Shown in pieces: positions 25,144 through 33,287 of a DNA stretch of 64,000 nucleotides. This DNA comes from an uncultured Nocardioides sp. Lineage in GTDB: Bacteria > Actinomycetota > Actinomycetes > Propionibacteriales > Nocardioidaceae. The first letter of the stretch is position 1, and every line of letters starts with the position of its first letter. The stretch is taken from contig NZ_CANLDB010000010.1 of NCBI RefSeq assembly GCF_947489365.1, forward strand, positions 31,750 to 95,749, in the 5' to 3' direction. The position numbers and the translations under genes were made by a program. The notes beneath the pieces were generated by a model. That model saw only the letters and a list, made by a program, of their open reading frames with translations. It ran no database searches and had not been told where the DNA came from.

Positions 25144-25998
25144 ATGGGGGGGCCGATGCGCGACCGCAGCTCCGGACCGCTCCCGGGTGCACGACGGGTT
25201 CACGCCATCACGCTCCACTTCCACCCCGACTGGCCGAGCCAGCGCGGGACCGTCGTCGACTCGATGGTGGCCGACGACCGGTACCTCTCGCAGTTCGTCA
25301 CCGGCAGCTCCAACGGCGGTCTCACCGCCGTCCAGGGCGGCGACCGCTGGCTGTGGGAGAGCCGGCTCTTCGAGGGCCGGTACGACGACCGGTCGGCCCG
25401 CTCGCGACCGGTGTACGGCGCGTGGAACCGCACCGAGAGCCCGTACGGCGCGAGCCCGCGCTTCGGGTCGGCGTACATCCGGCTGCGGTCCGGCCTCATC
25501 GACCGGTCCACGTTCTGCTACCCCGACTCCGCCCACGGGCCCGAGCGGGTCGTTGACGCCACCAAGCTCAAGGAGCTCACCCGCGAGGCCGACGAGGAGG
25601 CCGACCGGGGCAGGATCGACGCCCTCGACGACTACGTCGAGGCCCACGTCCACGGACCGGTGATGTTCTCCGTCGACGTGGCGGCCGTGGTCCTCGACCC
25701 GTGCTACGCGGGGTCGCCGATCGAGACCGCGGCCCACCGGCTGGGGTGCCCGATCGAGTTCCACCCGGGGTTCCGGGTGAGCGCCGACGACCTCGACGAG
25801 GCCTACCGCGGCCCGGAGGCCGTAGCCCTCGCCCACTCGCTCGGCGGCGACCTGACCCCGCTGACGCTCGGGGAGGCCGCACGCCGCGACGACGTCGCTC
25901 CGCGGACGCTCAAGCACCTCTGGCACTACCTGGCCCGGTTCGGGCGGGCGCCCCACACCCACGAGGGCCGAGCGACCGACGAGCCGACCGCGGACTGA
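25144..25998 (+). CDS. DUF3626-like protein
   Basis: The 284-aa product starts at the ATG at 25144; an ATG at 25156 is also possible, close behind a run of G. Features are an N-terminal 'HAITLHFHPDWPSQ' (H-x-H-P-D), 'SRPVYGAWNRTESPYGASPR', 'FGSAYIRLRSGLIDRSTFCY' with 'PDSAHGP', and a C-terminal helical part. These match my memory of the DUF3626 family (Y-G-A-x-N, S-P-R-F-G-S, T-F-x-x-x-D-S), whose function is unknown. No signal peptide is seen. It is divergent from the sulfatase pair. Confidence in gene reality is high and in the family name moderate. Confidence 0.72.
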   Translation: MGGPMRDRSSGPLPGARRVHAITLHFHPDWPSQRGTVVDSMVADDRYLSQFVTGSSNGGLTAVQGGDRWLWESRLFEGRYDDRSARSRPVYGAWNRTESPYGASPRFGSAYIRLRSGLIDRSTFCYPDSAHGPERVVDATKLKELTREADEEADRGRIDALDDYVEAHVHGPVMFSVDVAAVVLDPCYAGSPIETAAHRLGCPIEFHPGFRVSADDLDEAYRGPEAVALAHSLGGDLTPLTLGEAARRDDVAPRTLKHLWHYLARFGRAPHTHEGRATDEPTAD

Positions 25999-26002
25999 GC
26001 AC

Positions 26003-27205
26003 TCACCCGGCCCGGGTCTCCGCCTCCTGCCACGCGAGACGGCGGCCGACCAGGAGCAGGCGCATCGTCTGCTCGGCGGAGGTGGTCAAGGAGTCGCGCA
26101 CCTCGTCGAGGGCCTGCTCGAGGGTCTGCGGCCGGGTGAGGATCGAGGCGAACGCGTCGAGGCCGGCGTCGAGCGCAGCCTGCACGCCCTCCCCCACGGT
26201 GCCGGTGAGGGCGATGATCGGGATGTCCCGCTCACCGGCGTGCCGGGCCACCTCCGCCGGCACCTTGCCGCGGGCGCTCTGCCGGTCGATCGCGCCCTCC
26301 GCGGTGATGACGAGGTCGACCCGGCCGAGCAGGGCGTCGAAGTCGAGGTAGCGGGTGATGACGTCGAACCGGGGGTGCAGGACGGCGCCCAGCAGCGCCT
26401 GCGCCCCGGCGCCGAGACCGCCGGAAGCCCCGGAGCCGGGGGACGTGCGGACGTCGTGCCCGGTGTCGCGGGCCAGCACGGCGGCGTACGTCTCGAGGGC
26501 CTGCTCGAGCGCGACGACGGTGGCCTCGTCGGCGCCCTTCTGCGGCCCGAACACGCGGGCGACGCCGCGCGGGCCGGTCAGCACGTTGTCCCAGTTGCAG
26601 GCGACCTCGAGCTCGACGCCGGCGAGCCGCGGGTCGAGACCGTCGAGGTCGACGCTGCTCAGGCGGGCGAGCTCGCCGCCGCCGCGACCGAGCTCCTCGC
26701 CGTCGGCGTCGAGCAGCCGGGCGCCGAGGGCCTGGGCCATCCCCGCACCGCCGTCGTTGGTGCCGGAGTCGCCGCACCCCATCAGGACGCGCCGCGCGCC
26801 GGCGTCGAGCGCGGCGACGAGCAGCTCGCCCACGCCGTACGTCGTGGTGCCGAGCAGGTCGCGCTGGTCGCGCGGCACGTGCTGCAGCCCGGCGGCCGCG
26901 GCCATCTCGAGGACGGCGGTCGGCGGGGGCACCTCCCCGTCGGGGCCCGGGGTGGGGTCGAGGAGGCCGAAGTAGGCGTCGACGGGCTCGCCGAGCGGTC
27001 CGGTGACGGTGACGTCGTGCAGGGTCCCGCCGACCGCGTTGACGAGCGTGCGGGCGAACCCCTCCCCGCCGTCGGGGACGGGGGTCTTGACGATGAGGGC
27101 GTCGGGGACGGCGCGGCGGACGCCGGAGGCGACGCAGTCGGCGACCTCCTCGGCGCTGAGGCTCTCCTTGAACCCGGACGGGGCGATCAGGACACGCAGT
27201 CTCAC
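26003..27205 (-). CDS. Glycerate kinase (GlxK/GarK family)
   Basis: The start is GTG at 27205, with AAGGAG 6 bases upstream. It overlaps the stop of the sensor kinase gene by 4 bp (GTGA). The product of about 400 aa begins 'RLRVLIAPSGFKESLSAEEV', the glycerate kinase signature, and has 'VPDGGEGFARTLVNAVGG', 'LMGCGDSGTNDGGAGMAQAL' and 'VITAEGAIDRQSARGKVPAE'. The enzyme phosphorylates D-glycerate to 2-phosphoglycerate in the cytoplasm. Its place as third gene after a permease and a sensor kinase suggests an operon for uptake and use of glycerate or a related hydroxy acid. Confidence 0.93.
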   Translation of the reverse strand: MRLRVLIAPSGFKESLSAEEVADCVASGVRRAVPDALIVKTPVPDGGEGFARTLVNAVGGTLHDVTVTGPLGEPVDAYFGLLDPTPGPDGEVPPPTAVLEMAAAAGLQHVPRDQRDLLGTTTYGVGELLVAALDAGARRVLMGCGDSGTNDGGAGMAQALGARLLDADGEELGRGGGELARLSSVDLDGLDPRLAGVELEVACNWDNVLTGPRGVARVFGPQKGADEATVVALEQALETYAAVLARDTGHDVRTSPGSGASGGLGAGAQALLGAVLHPRFDVITRYLDFDALLGRVDLVITAEGAIDRQSARGKVPAEVARHAGERDIPIIALTGTVGEGVQAALDAGLDAFASILTRPQTLEQALDEVRDSLTTSAEQTMRLLLVGRRLAWQEAETRAG

Positions 27206-28725
27206 GGGGTGCTCCTTCGGGGGGCGGGGCGGGGACGGGGCAGGGGGTGCGGGCGGGGGTCGGGGGGCAGGACGACGCGGGCGGTGGTGCCGCGGCCCTC
27301 GGGGCCGGGGCCGAGCTGCAGGCGGCCGCCGTGCTGCTCCACGACGGCGGCGGCGAGGCGCAGGCCGACGCCGCGGGTCTCGTCGGGTCGGGCGGTGCCG
27401 TCGTGGAGCCACTCGACGTCGGCGCGGCGGAAGCCGGCGCCGTCGTCGACGACCTCGAGCGCGAGCCCGGCGTCCGGGCCGTGGTCGAGCCCCCGGGCGC
27501 GGAGCGCCAGCGAGCCGCCGCGCTCGGGGAGGGCGTCGAGGGCGTTGCGGACCAGCTCGGACAGCGTCTCCCGCAGCCGGGCCCGGTCGGCGACCAGCGG
27601 GGAGGGCAGGTCGCTCGCGTCGATGCTGAGCGCGACCGAGCGTCGTACCAGCTCGTCGGAGACGCGGCCGACGACCTCGTGGAGCAGGGCGGCGGGGTCG
27701 ACGACCGTCAGGTCGAGGTCGACGGGGTAGCTGAGCGAGCCGAGGCGGTCCACGGCCAGGTGGGCGGCCGCGACGGACGCGGTGAGCCTCGCCGCGTCGT
27801 CGGCGCCGAGCGACCCGGCGACCGCGGCGACCTGGTCGCCCAGGCCGGACACGACGCGGGCGAGGACGAGGCGGGCGTCGTCACCGCCGGCGCCGTCCGC
27901 CCCGTGGTCCTGCTCCCCGGGAGCCGCGTCGGTGCCGCCGGCGTCCTCGAGGCGCTCGGCGAGGCGGTTGAAGTCGCGGCTCAGCAGGCCGATCTCGTCG
28001 TCGGTGCCCTCGGGGAGCCGGACGCCGGTGCGGCCGCCGGCGAGCTCGGACAGGCCGCGGTGCAGGTCTCGGACGGGCCGGAAGACGCCGCCGGCGAGGA
28101 ACGCGCCGATGAGCAGCAGCAGGGAGACGACGCCGAGGCCCGCGACGACGAGGGCGATGCTCGCCGTACGACGGGCGGCCGAGGCCTCCTCGCGCACCTC
28201 CTCGCGCTTCACCTCGTCGCTGGCGACCGCGGCGTCGGTCACGGCGTCGAACGGCTCGAAACCCTCCTCCTCGACGCGCTCCAGCTCCCCCTGGGCCGCG
28301 CCCTGGCGGCCCTGCTCGACGAGGTCGAAGACCCGGTCGGCGCGGTCGTCGAGGACGCCGGCCGCGGCGCGGACCTCGTCGACCTCCCGCTCCTCGTCGG
28401 CGTCCTCGGCCAGCGACGCCCACTCGTCGAGGACGGCGGTGATGCCGTCGGTGCGCTCGAGGTAGTCCTGCCGGGCGTCGGGGTCGCCGCCGAGCGTGGA
28501 GTCGGGGACCTCCTTGAACGCCTCGAACGTCAGCGCCCGGGCCTCCATGAGCCGCAGGCTGCGGAGGTAGTGCCGCTCCTGCTCCTGCTCGGAGGCGCGC
28601 CACTGGGTCAGGGTGTAGCCGTTGACGCCGACCACCAGCACCCCGACCACGCCGAGGGCGGTGAAGGTGGCGGCGAGGCGTCGCGACAGGCTCCTGCGGC
28701 CGACCCCCGTCGTCCGGGCGCTCAC
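27202..28725 (-). CDS. Membrane sensor protein with HAMP and HATPase domains, no canonical H-box
   Basis: The start is GTG at 28725, overlapping the permease stop by 4 bp. The product is about 507 aa. A membrane segment lies near residues 17-37, then an acidic helical extracytoplasmic part of about 150 aa (VEEEGFEPFDAVTDAAV), and a second membrane segment near 187-212. A HAMP-like linker contains 'RTGVRLPEGTDDEIGLLSRD'. The ATPase domain has the N box 'LSELVRNALDALPE', 'VVDDGAGF' and 'GVGLRLAAAVVEQHGG'. Where a DHp helix is expected, around 'RLTASVAAAHLAVDRLGSLS', there is no H-E/D-x-R/K motif; only an isolated His is present. No response regulator is linked. It may be a degenerate kinase signalling in an unusual way. 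Confidence 0.82.
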   Translation of the reverse strand: MSARTTGVGRRSLSRRLAATFTALGVVGVLVVGVNGYTLTQWRASEQEQERHYLRSLRLMEARALTFEAFKEVPDSTLGGDPDARQDYLERTDGITAVLDEWASLAEDADEEREVDEVRAAAGVLDDRADRVFDLVEQGRQGAAQGELERVEEEGFEPFDAVTDAAVASDEVKREEVREEASAARRTASIALVVAGLGVVSLLLLIGAFLAGGVFRPVRDLHRGLSELAGGRTGVRLPEGTDDEIGLLSRDFNRLAERLEDAGGTDAAPGEQDHGADGAGGDDARLVLARVVSGLGDQVAAVAGSLGADDAARLTASVAAAHLAVDRLGSLSYPVDLDLTVVDPAALLHEVVGRVSDELVRRSVALSIDASDLPSPLVADRARLRETLSELVRNALDALPERGGSLALRARGLDHGPDAGLALEVVDDGAGFRRADVEWLHDGTARPDETRGVGLRLAAAVVEQHGGRLQLGPGPEGRGTTARVVLPPDPRPHPLPRPRPAPRRSTP

Positions 28726-30242
28726 AGGGCCATCCCCGTCCACTGCCACCAGCCGAGGTAGAACACGACGATGAGGACGACGTGGACCGGCAGCAGGACC
28801 GCCGAGAGCCGCATCAGGTCGGCCGGCTCGAAGGTCTCCTCCTCCAGCTCGGAGTAGAGGAGCAGCGCCTTGCTGCTGACCGCGAGGGTCAGGCAGTAGT
28901 CCATGCCGACGGTGCCGATGAACACGACGGCGACCGGGTCGAGGTCGAGCGAGGCGGCGAGCGACAGCACGGCCGGGACGAGGGCGGCGGCCCGGGCGGC
29001 GTGGGACGTCATGTAGAGGTGCGAGGTCAGGGTCAGCAGCGCCAGGACGACGAGCACCAGCAGCACGGACTCGGTCCGCCCGATGCCGGAGAAGGTGAAC
29101 AGGCGCTCGACCAGCCAGGCGGCGGCGCCGGTGTCGACCAGCGCCTCGCCGAGCACGAGCGCGGCGCCGACGAACACCACGAGGTTCCAGGAGACGGCGG
29201 CGACGCCCTCCTTCCACGGCAGGACGCCGACGCCCGGCGCCGTGAGGACGACCGCCCCGGCGAGCGCGACGAAGGCGACCTCGAGGCCGTGCACGGACTC
29301 GGTCGACCACAGCGCGACCATCACGGCGGTCACGAGGAGGGTGCGCTGCTCCGCGCCGTCGAGCGGGCGGCGCTCTGCGGGCGGCAGGGAGAGCGGCGTA
29401 CGACGCAGGTCGGCGGTGAGGAACAGCCGGCCGATCACCCAGCAGGAGATCGCGCTGGCCGCGACCCCGAACGGGACGCCCCACACCAGCCACCGGGCGA
29501 AGGAGATCGACTCGCCGGTGGCGTCGTCGAGCAGGTCGACGGCGATGAGGTGCGACCCGGCGCCGACGAGCGTGCAGATCGTCGAGACCAGGACGACGAC
29601 GGGGACGAGGAGGGACAGCGCCCGGGTGACCGCCCGGTCGTCGAGCGCCCGGGTCAGGGCCCGGTGGACCGGCAGCATGACCGCCGCCCGGCCCGAGGTC
29701 GAGGGGATGAGCAGCGACAGCGGCACCAGCATCGCCGTCACCGCCCACGTCGCGCCGCCGACCGTGCGGACCCGTCGGCCGAGGACGGCGGTGAGCCGGC
29801 CCGCCAGCCCCGTGGCGCGGATCGCGCCGCCGAGGACGAAGGCGCCGACCATCAGCCAGACGACGTCCGCGGCGAGTGCGGCGAACAGGTCCTCCTGCTC
29901 GGCGCCGCCCAGCGCGACCAGGCCGACGGCGCAGGCCAGCGCCACCCAGGCGGCCGGCAGCCGCGTCGTCGACCACAGGACGACGGCGACCCCGAACGCG
30001 AGCAGGGCCGCGCGGGCGTCGTCCTCCAGCGAGCGGGGCAGCTGGACGAGGACCACCACGACGAGCACGCACGCGAACGGCCGGACGACGCCGTCGAGGC
30101 GCTGGCGCACCCCTCGCCGGGGCGGCGGCAGCGGCCGCGGAGCCGTCGCACCCGCCGGGCGACCGGCAGGTGTCAGCTCGAGGAACTCGGGGGAAGGCAT
30201 CAGAAAACGGTAGGTGTCGCAGCGCCCGCGGACCCCCTTCAC
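28722..30242 (-). CDS. SLC13-family (DASS-like) permease
   Basis: This 506-aa membrane protein starts at GTG 30242 with GGAGG 5 bases upstream; an internal ATG at 30200 is less well supported. A cytoplasmic N-terminus of about 60 aa precedes some 11-12 hydrophobic segments. 'LIPSTSGRAAVMLPVHRALT' matches the first SLC13 substrate/sodium loop (S-N/S-T-x-x-x-x-P). 'LYMTSHAARAAALVPAVLSL' is the pseudo-symmetric second copy. The family imports di- or tricarboxylates, sulfate or related anions with Na+. Glycerate kinase in the same operon suggests a hydroxy-acid substrate, which is inference. Confidence 0.87.
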   Translation of the reverse strand: MKGVRGRCDTYRFLMPSPEFLELTPAGRPAGATAPRPLPPPRRGVRQRLDGVVRPFACVLVVVVLVQLPRSLEDDARAALLAFGVAVVLWSTTRLPAAWVALACAVGLVALGGAEQEDLFAALAADVVWLMVGAFVLGGAIRATGLAGRLTAVLGRRVRTVGGATWAVTAMLVPLSLLIPSTSGRAAVMLPVHRALTRALDDRAVTRALSLLVPVVVLVSTICTLVGAGSHLIAVDLLDDATGESISFARWLVWGVPFGVAASAISCWVIGRLFLTADLRRTPLSLPPAERRPLDGAEQRTLLVTAVMVALWSTESVHGLEVAFVALAGAVVLTAPGVGVLPWKEGVAAVSWNLVVFVGAALVLGEALVDTGAAAWLVERLFTFSGIGRTESVLLVLVVLALLTLTSHLYMTSHAARAAALVPAVLSLAASLDLDPVAVVFIGTVGMDYCLTLAVSSKALLLYSELEEETFEPADLMRLSAVLLPVHVVLIVVFYLGWWQWTGMAL

Positions 30243-30243
30243 G

Positions 30244-30278
30244 AGGCCCTCCGGGGGCCTTCATGAGAGGACTCTCAT
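30244..30278 (-). promoter_or_regulatory. Palindromes before the permease operon
   Basis: ATGAGAG-ga-CTCTCAT is a perfect 7-bp inverted repeat (30263-30278), 20 bp before the GTG start. AGGCCC-tccgg-GGGCCT (30244-30260) overlaps the ribosome binding site. Together they could be an operator and a structure that masks the RBS. The regulator is unknown. Confidence 0.45.
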
Positions 30279-30450
30279 CGGGCGGTCATCGTCGTCTCAT
30301 CCGCCGTCACGGACGGGCCCCTAATTCCCTGGCCGACCCACCGGTCGTGGTGCCAGTCTCTGCCTCGCCGACGGTGCGGGAAGGGTCCGCGCAGACCGGG
30401 CGTCGGCCTGATCCGCGACGTCGTGTCGCGCACCGAGCTGGAGGTTCCCC

Positions 30451-31491
30451 ATGCGTCACCGCACCCTCGTCCGCCTCGCGATCCCGGCGGTGGCGCTCAC
30501 CGTCCTGGGGGGCCTCGCGCCCGCCGCCGGCGCCACCGGAGCAGGCGCCGGCGCCCCGGCCGCCGACGCCGAGTCCCCCGGGATCGCCGCCCACGAGATG
30601 GGCGTCAGCGACGACCTCGCCGCCGCGGCCCGTCGTACGTCGCCGCAGCGGGCCGTCCTGGACTACTGGACGCCCGCCCGCATGCGGGCGGCCACCCCGG
30701 TCGAGACCCCGTCGTACACCGCCGCCGACCTGCGGGAGGCGGCCGAGGAGGTCGAGACCACCCCGCTGCGGCAGGTCACGAAGCCGGTCGCCGCGACCGG
30801 CGGGGCGGCCCGCGCCGCGGCGCCGTTCTCCTCCGTCGCCGGCAAGGTGTTCTTCTCGAACAGCCAGGGGAACTTCATCTGCTCGGCCGCGGCGATCAAC
30901 AGCACGTCGAAGTCCGTGGTCTCCACCGCCGGCCACTGCCTGCACGGCGGCGGACCCACCGGCGAGTGGGCGTCCAACTGGGTGTTCGTGCCCGGCTACA
31001 ACCGCGGCAAGGCCCCGAAGGGGGCGTTCGCCGCGACCAACGGCTTCGCCATGCAGGACTGGGTCGACAACGGCGCCAGCGCGGCGGGCTTCAACCGTGA
31101 CTTCGCCTTCGCCCGCCTGGGCAGGAACAAGAAGAAGCAGACCGTCGTCGGCGCCGTCGGCGGCAACGGCCTGACCGTCGGTGGCGAGTACGCGCTGAAC
31201 CTGCGCGTCTTCGGCTACCCCGGCAACATCGCGAACGGCGAGGTGCAGAAGACCTGCGCCAAGAAGTCGGAGAAGATCGACTGGGAGACCTACTCCTACC
31301 GCGCCGTCGCCGGCTGCGGCTTCGGCGGCGGCTCGTCCGGCGGCCCCTGGGTGACCGGCTACAACACCAAGAAGGACGTCGGCCAGCTGCGGGGGATCAC
31401 CTCGTTCGGCCCGGCCGACAACTCCTTCATCGCGACGCCGTACTTCGACAAGAACGTGCCGAACCTGTTGAAGGCGGCCGACAAGGGCTGA
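30451..31491 (+). CDS. Secreted trypsin-like serine protease
   Basis: The 346-aa product has GGAGG 6 bases before its ATG. A signal peptide (LVRLAIPAVALTVLGGLAPA) is followed by a pro-region of about 100 aa and a chymotrypsin-fold domain. The catalytic triad is visible: His in 'STAGHCLHGG' near residue 160, Asp in 'FNRDFAFARL' near 215, and Ser in 'GFGGGSSGGPWVTGYN' near 295. A cysteine pair flanks the His (ICSAA and GHC), and a second pair lies near the Ser (KTCAKK and AGCGF). It resembles actinobacterial exported proteases of the S1 family with a G-S-S-G-G-P active site. The substrate is unknown. Confidence 0.9.
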   Translation: MRHRTLVRLAIPAVALTVLGGLAPAAGATGAGAGAPAADAESPGIAAHEMGVSDDLAAAARRTSPQRAVLDYWTPARMRAATPVETPSYTAADLREAAEEVETTPLRQVTKPVAATGGAARAAAPFSSVAGKVFFSNSQGNFICSAAAINSTSKSVVSTAGHCLHGGGPTGEWASNWVFVPGYNRGKAPKGAFAATNGFAMQDWVDNGASAAGFNRDFAFARLGRNKKKQTVVGAVGGNGLTVGGEYALNLRVFGYPGNIANGEVQKTCAKKSEKIDWETYSYRAVAGCGFGGGSSGGPWVTGYNTKKDVGQLRGITSFGPADNSFIATPYFDKNVPNLLKAADKG

Positions 31492-31513
31492 CGTCCCCCC
31501 TGCCCTCCTGACG

Positions 31514-31546
31514 CGACCCGGCTCCGCCTCGTGCGGGGTCGGGTCG
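31514..31546. terminator. Hairpin between convergent genes
   Basis: CGACCCG and CGGGTCG arms with an inner CCGC/GCGG pairing lie between the protease stop (+) and the nitrobindin-like stop (-). It is placed to terminate both. Confidence 0.6.
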
Positions 31547-31562
31547 TCGCCGTCCCGGCGCC

Positions 31563-32069
31563 TCAGGCGCGCTGGAGGCGGGCCCAGGTGTGGGGCTGCA
31601 GCTCCTGGCCGACGGCGTTCATGTCGAAGGCGTAGAGCAGGTCGCCCTCGACGTTGCCGTAGAGCCGCGAGCCGCCGACGTACTCCTTGGCCGTGGCGGT
31701 GCGCATCACGCCGTCGGTGGTGAGCTCGAGCTTGCCGCCGGACGCCTCGCCGTACCAGATCTCGGCGAAGCCGGTGTTGTGCGTCAGCAGCATCTCGACC
31801 TGGGCGGTGCCCTTGCCGTCCGACGTCCCGCGCAGGAAGCCGGTCTCGATGGCGGCGTCGCGGACCTTCTCGCCGGCCTCGTCGACGATCCACGCGCGGG
31901 CCATGTAGTGCAGGAACGGTCGCCCGTCGTGGGTGAAGATCAGCTCCTGGCCGAACTGGAAGGCGTCGATCGTCGGGTAGTCGCCGTGCCCGTTGCCGCG
32001 CCAGGTGCCGAGCAGCCAGGCAAGGGGGGCGACGTCCGGGTGCAGGTCGGACGGGAGCTCGAAGGCCAT
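31563..32069 (-). CDS. Nitrobindin-like heme-binding protein (FABP/DUF1794)
   Basis: This 168-aa protein is predicted to form a ten-stranded beta barrel. The family signature 'LAWLLGTWRGNGHGDYPTI' (L-x-G-x-W-x-G-x-G-x-G-x-Y-P) is at residues 17-36. The C-terminal 'LQPHTWARLQRA' holds the conserved His that ligates heme iron in nitrobindins. Members bind ferric heme and can isomerise peroxynitrite to nitrate; the call of activity is by family. The gene lies in a conserved actinobacterial neighbourhood with the DUF1416/sulfurtransferase genes. It is divergent from the DsrE gene 23 bp away. Confidence 0.88.
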   Translation of the reverse strand: MAFELPSDLHPDVAPLAWLLGTWRGNGHGDYPTIDAFQFGQELIFTHDGRPFLHYMARAWIVDEAGEKVRDAAIETGFLRGTSDGKGTAQVEMLLTHNTGFAEIWYGEASGGKLELTTDGVMRTATAKEYVGGSRLYGNVEGDLLYAFDMNAVGQELQPHTWARLQRA

Positions 32070-32092
32070 GCGGTGAAGTCTAGGGTCGGGCC

Positions 32093-32455
32093 ATGTCGCG
32101 CTCGCTGGTCGTCAAGGTCACCTGCGGCGCCGAGGACCCGGAGCGCTGCAACCAGGGGTTCACGGTGGCCGCGACCGCGCTGGCCGCCGGCGCCGAGGTG
32201 TCGCTGTGGCTGACCGGGGAGGCCGCCTGGTTCGGCGTACCGGGGCGCGCGGAGGCGTTCGAGCTGCCCCTCGCGTCGCCGCTGGCGGACCTCCTCGCCG
32301 CCGTGGTCGCGGGCGGCACGGTCACGGTCTGCACGCAGTGCGCCGACCGTCGCGGGATCACCGCCGACGACGTCGTCCCGGGCGTGCGGGTCGCGGGCTC
32401 CGCGACCTTCGTGGAGGAGGCGCTGCGCGACGGGGCGCAGGCACTCGTCTACTGA
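32093..32455 (+). CDS. DsrE-family small protein
   Basis: The 120-aa protein has an alternating strand-helix pattern with 'LVVKVTCGAEDPERCNQGFT' at the N-terminus, 'AAGAEVSLWLTGEAAWFG' in the middle and 'VTVCTQCADRRGI' near residue 82. This matches DsrE/DsrF-like proteins. It has Cys residues in the positions where sulfur-carrying members act (C-T-Q-C), so a persulfide role is possible but unproven. It sits between the nitrobindin-like gene and dtd, near sulfur-transfer genes. Confidence 0.78.
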   Translation: MSRSLVVKVTCGAEDPERCNQGFTVAATALAAGAEVSLWLTGEAAWFGVPGRAEAFELPLASPLADLLAAVVAGGTVTVCTQCADRRGITADDVVPGVRVAGSATFVEEALRDGAQALVY

Positions 32456-32476
32456 GGCCACTGCTTGGATGAGCGG

Positions 32477-32905
32477 GTGCGAGCCGTCGTCCAACGCGTC
32501 ACGTCCGCCTCGGTCACCGTCGACGGCGAGGTGGTCGGCGCGATCGAGGCCCCGGGCCTGCTCGTGCTGCTGGGCGTGACCCACGACGACGGCCCGGCCC
32601 AGGTCGAGTGGATGGCCCGCAAGCTGTGGGGCGTGCGGATCCTGCGCGACGAGCAGAGCGCCTCCGACGCGGACGCACCGCTGCTGGTGGTCAGCCAGTT
32701 CACGCTGTACGGCGACGCGCGGAAGGGTCGTCGTCCGACCTGGAACGCCGCGGCGCCCGGCGCCGTCAGCGAGCCGCTGTACGACGCCCTCTGCACGGAG
32801 CTCGAGCGGCTCGGCGCCACGGTCGCCCGCGGGGTGTTCGGCGCCGACATGGCCGTGGAGTCCGTCAACGACGGGCCCGTGACGCTGGTGCTCGACACGC
32901 CCTGA
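32477..32905 (+). CDS. dtd: D-aminoacyl-tRNA deacylase
   Basis: The enzyme hydrolyses D-aminoacyl-tRNAs such as D-Tyr-tRNA in the cytoplasm. GTG at 32477 gives 'RAVVQRVTSASVTVDGEVVG', the normal N-terminus (about 142 aa); the TTG at 32465 adds four unneeded residues. The active-site motifs 'SQFTLYGDARKGRRPTW' (S-Q-x-T-L) and 'VESVNDGPVTLVLDTP' (N-x-G-P-V-T) are both present. It is 21 bp after the DsrE gene on the same strand and faces the DUF1416 gene. Confidence 0.95.
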   Translation: MRAVVQRVTSASVTVDGEVVGAIEAPGLLVLLGVTHDDGPAQVEWMARKLWGVRILRDEQSASDADAPLLVVSQFTLYGDARKGRRPTWNAAAPGAVSEPLYDALCTELERLGATVARGVFGADMAVESVNDGPVTLVLDTP

Positions 32906-32938
32906 GACCTGCGCAGCCTCGGGACGCACGAACGACAG

Positions 32939-32970
32939 CGGCCCGCCGCCCCCGAGGGGACGACGGGCCG
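32939..32970. terminator. GC-rich hairpin between dtd and the DUF1416 gene
   Basis: CGGCCCG and CGGGCCG arms with an inner CCCC/GGGG pairing lie between two convergent stops. Likely a bidirectional terminator. Confidence 0.65.
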
Positions 32971-32981
32971 GTGGTGCCGGA

Positions 32982-33287
32982 TCAGATCGCGACGACCGCC
33001 TCGGCGACGACGCCGGTCTTGGCGGCGACGCGCACGTCGACGGGGTCGGCCTTGGGGGCCAGGGTGCGCAGGGTCCAGTCGCCGTCACCGGCGAAGAACC
33101 GGAAGTGGCCCGACGCGGAGGTCGGGACCTCGGCGGTGAACTCACCGGTGCGGTCGAGCAGGCGGACGTAGGCGTTGCCGACGGGCTCGCCACCCTCGCC
33201 GCCGCGCAGGACCTGGCCCTGGATGATGGCCTCCTTCGCCACGTCGATGCCGTCGAGCGACAGGCCACCCTCGGTGGCGCCGCACAT
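32982..33287 (-). CDS. DUF1416 protein (SseC-like)
   Basis: The 101-aa protein starts 'MCGATEGGLSLDGIDVAKEA', as do family members, and continues as a beta-sandwich-like domain (VRLLDRTGEFTAEVPTSASG). DUF1416 proteins are consistently encoded directly after a CysA/SseA-type sulfurtransferase in actinobacteria. The function is not established, but a role with the sulfurtransferase is likely. The ATG overlaps the sulfurtransferase stop by one base (TGATG), so translation is coupled. Confidence 0.88.
   Translation of the reverse strand: MCGATEGGLSLDGIDVAKEAIIQGQVLRGGEGGEPVGNAYVRLLDRTGEFTAEVPTSASGHFRFFAGDGDWTLRTLAPKADPVDVRVAAKTGVVAEAVVAI

Noticed and set aside
28726..30264. Upstream half of a 1020-codon frame that ends as the sensor kinase
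   Set aside because: The part above 28725 is the permease gene read in another frame; the kinase starts at the GTGA overlap.
30500..31893. 528-codon minus-strand frame opposite the secreted protease
   Set aside because: The protease has a signal peptide and a full catalytic triad; the antisense translation has no motif.
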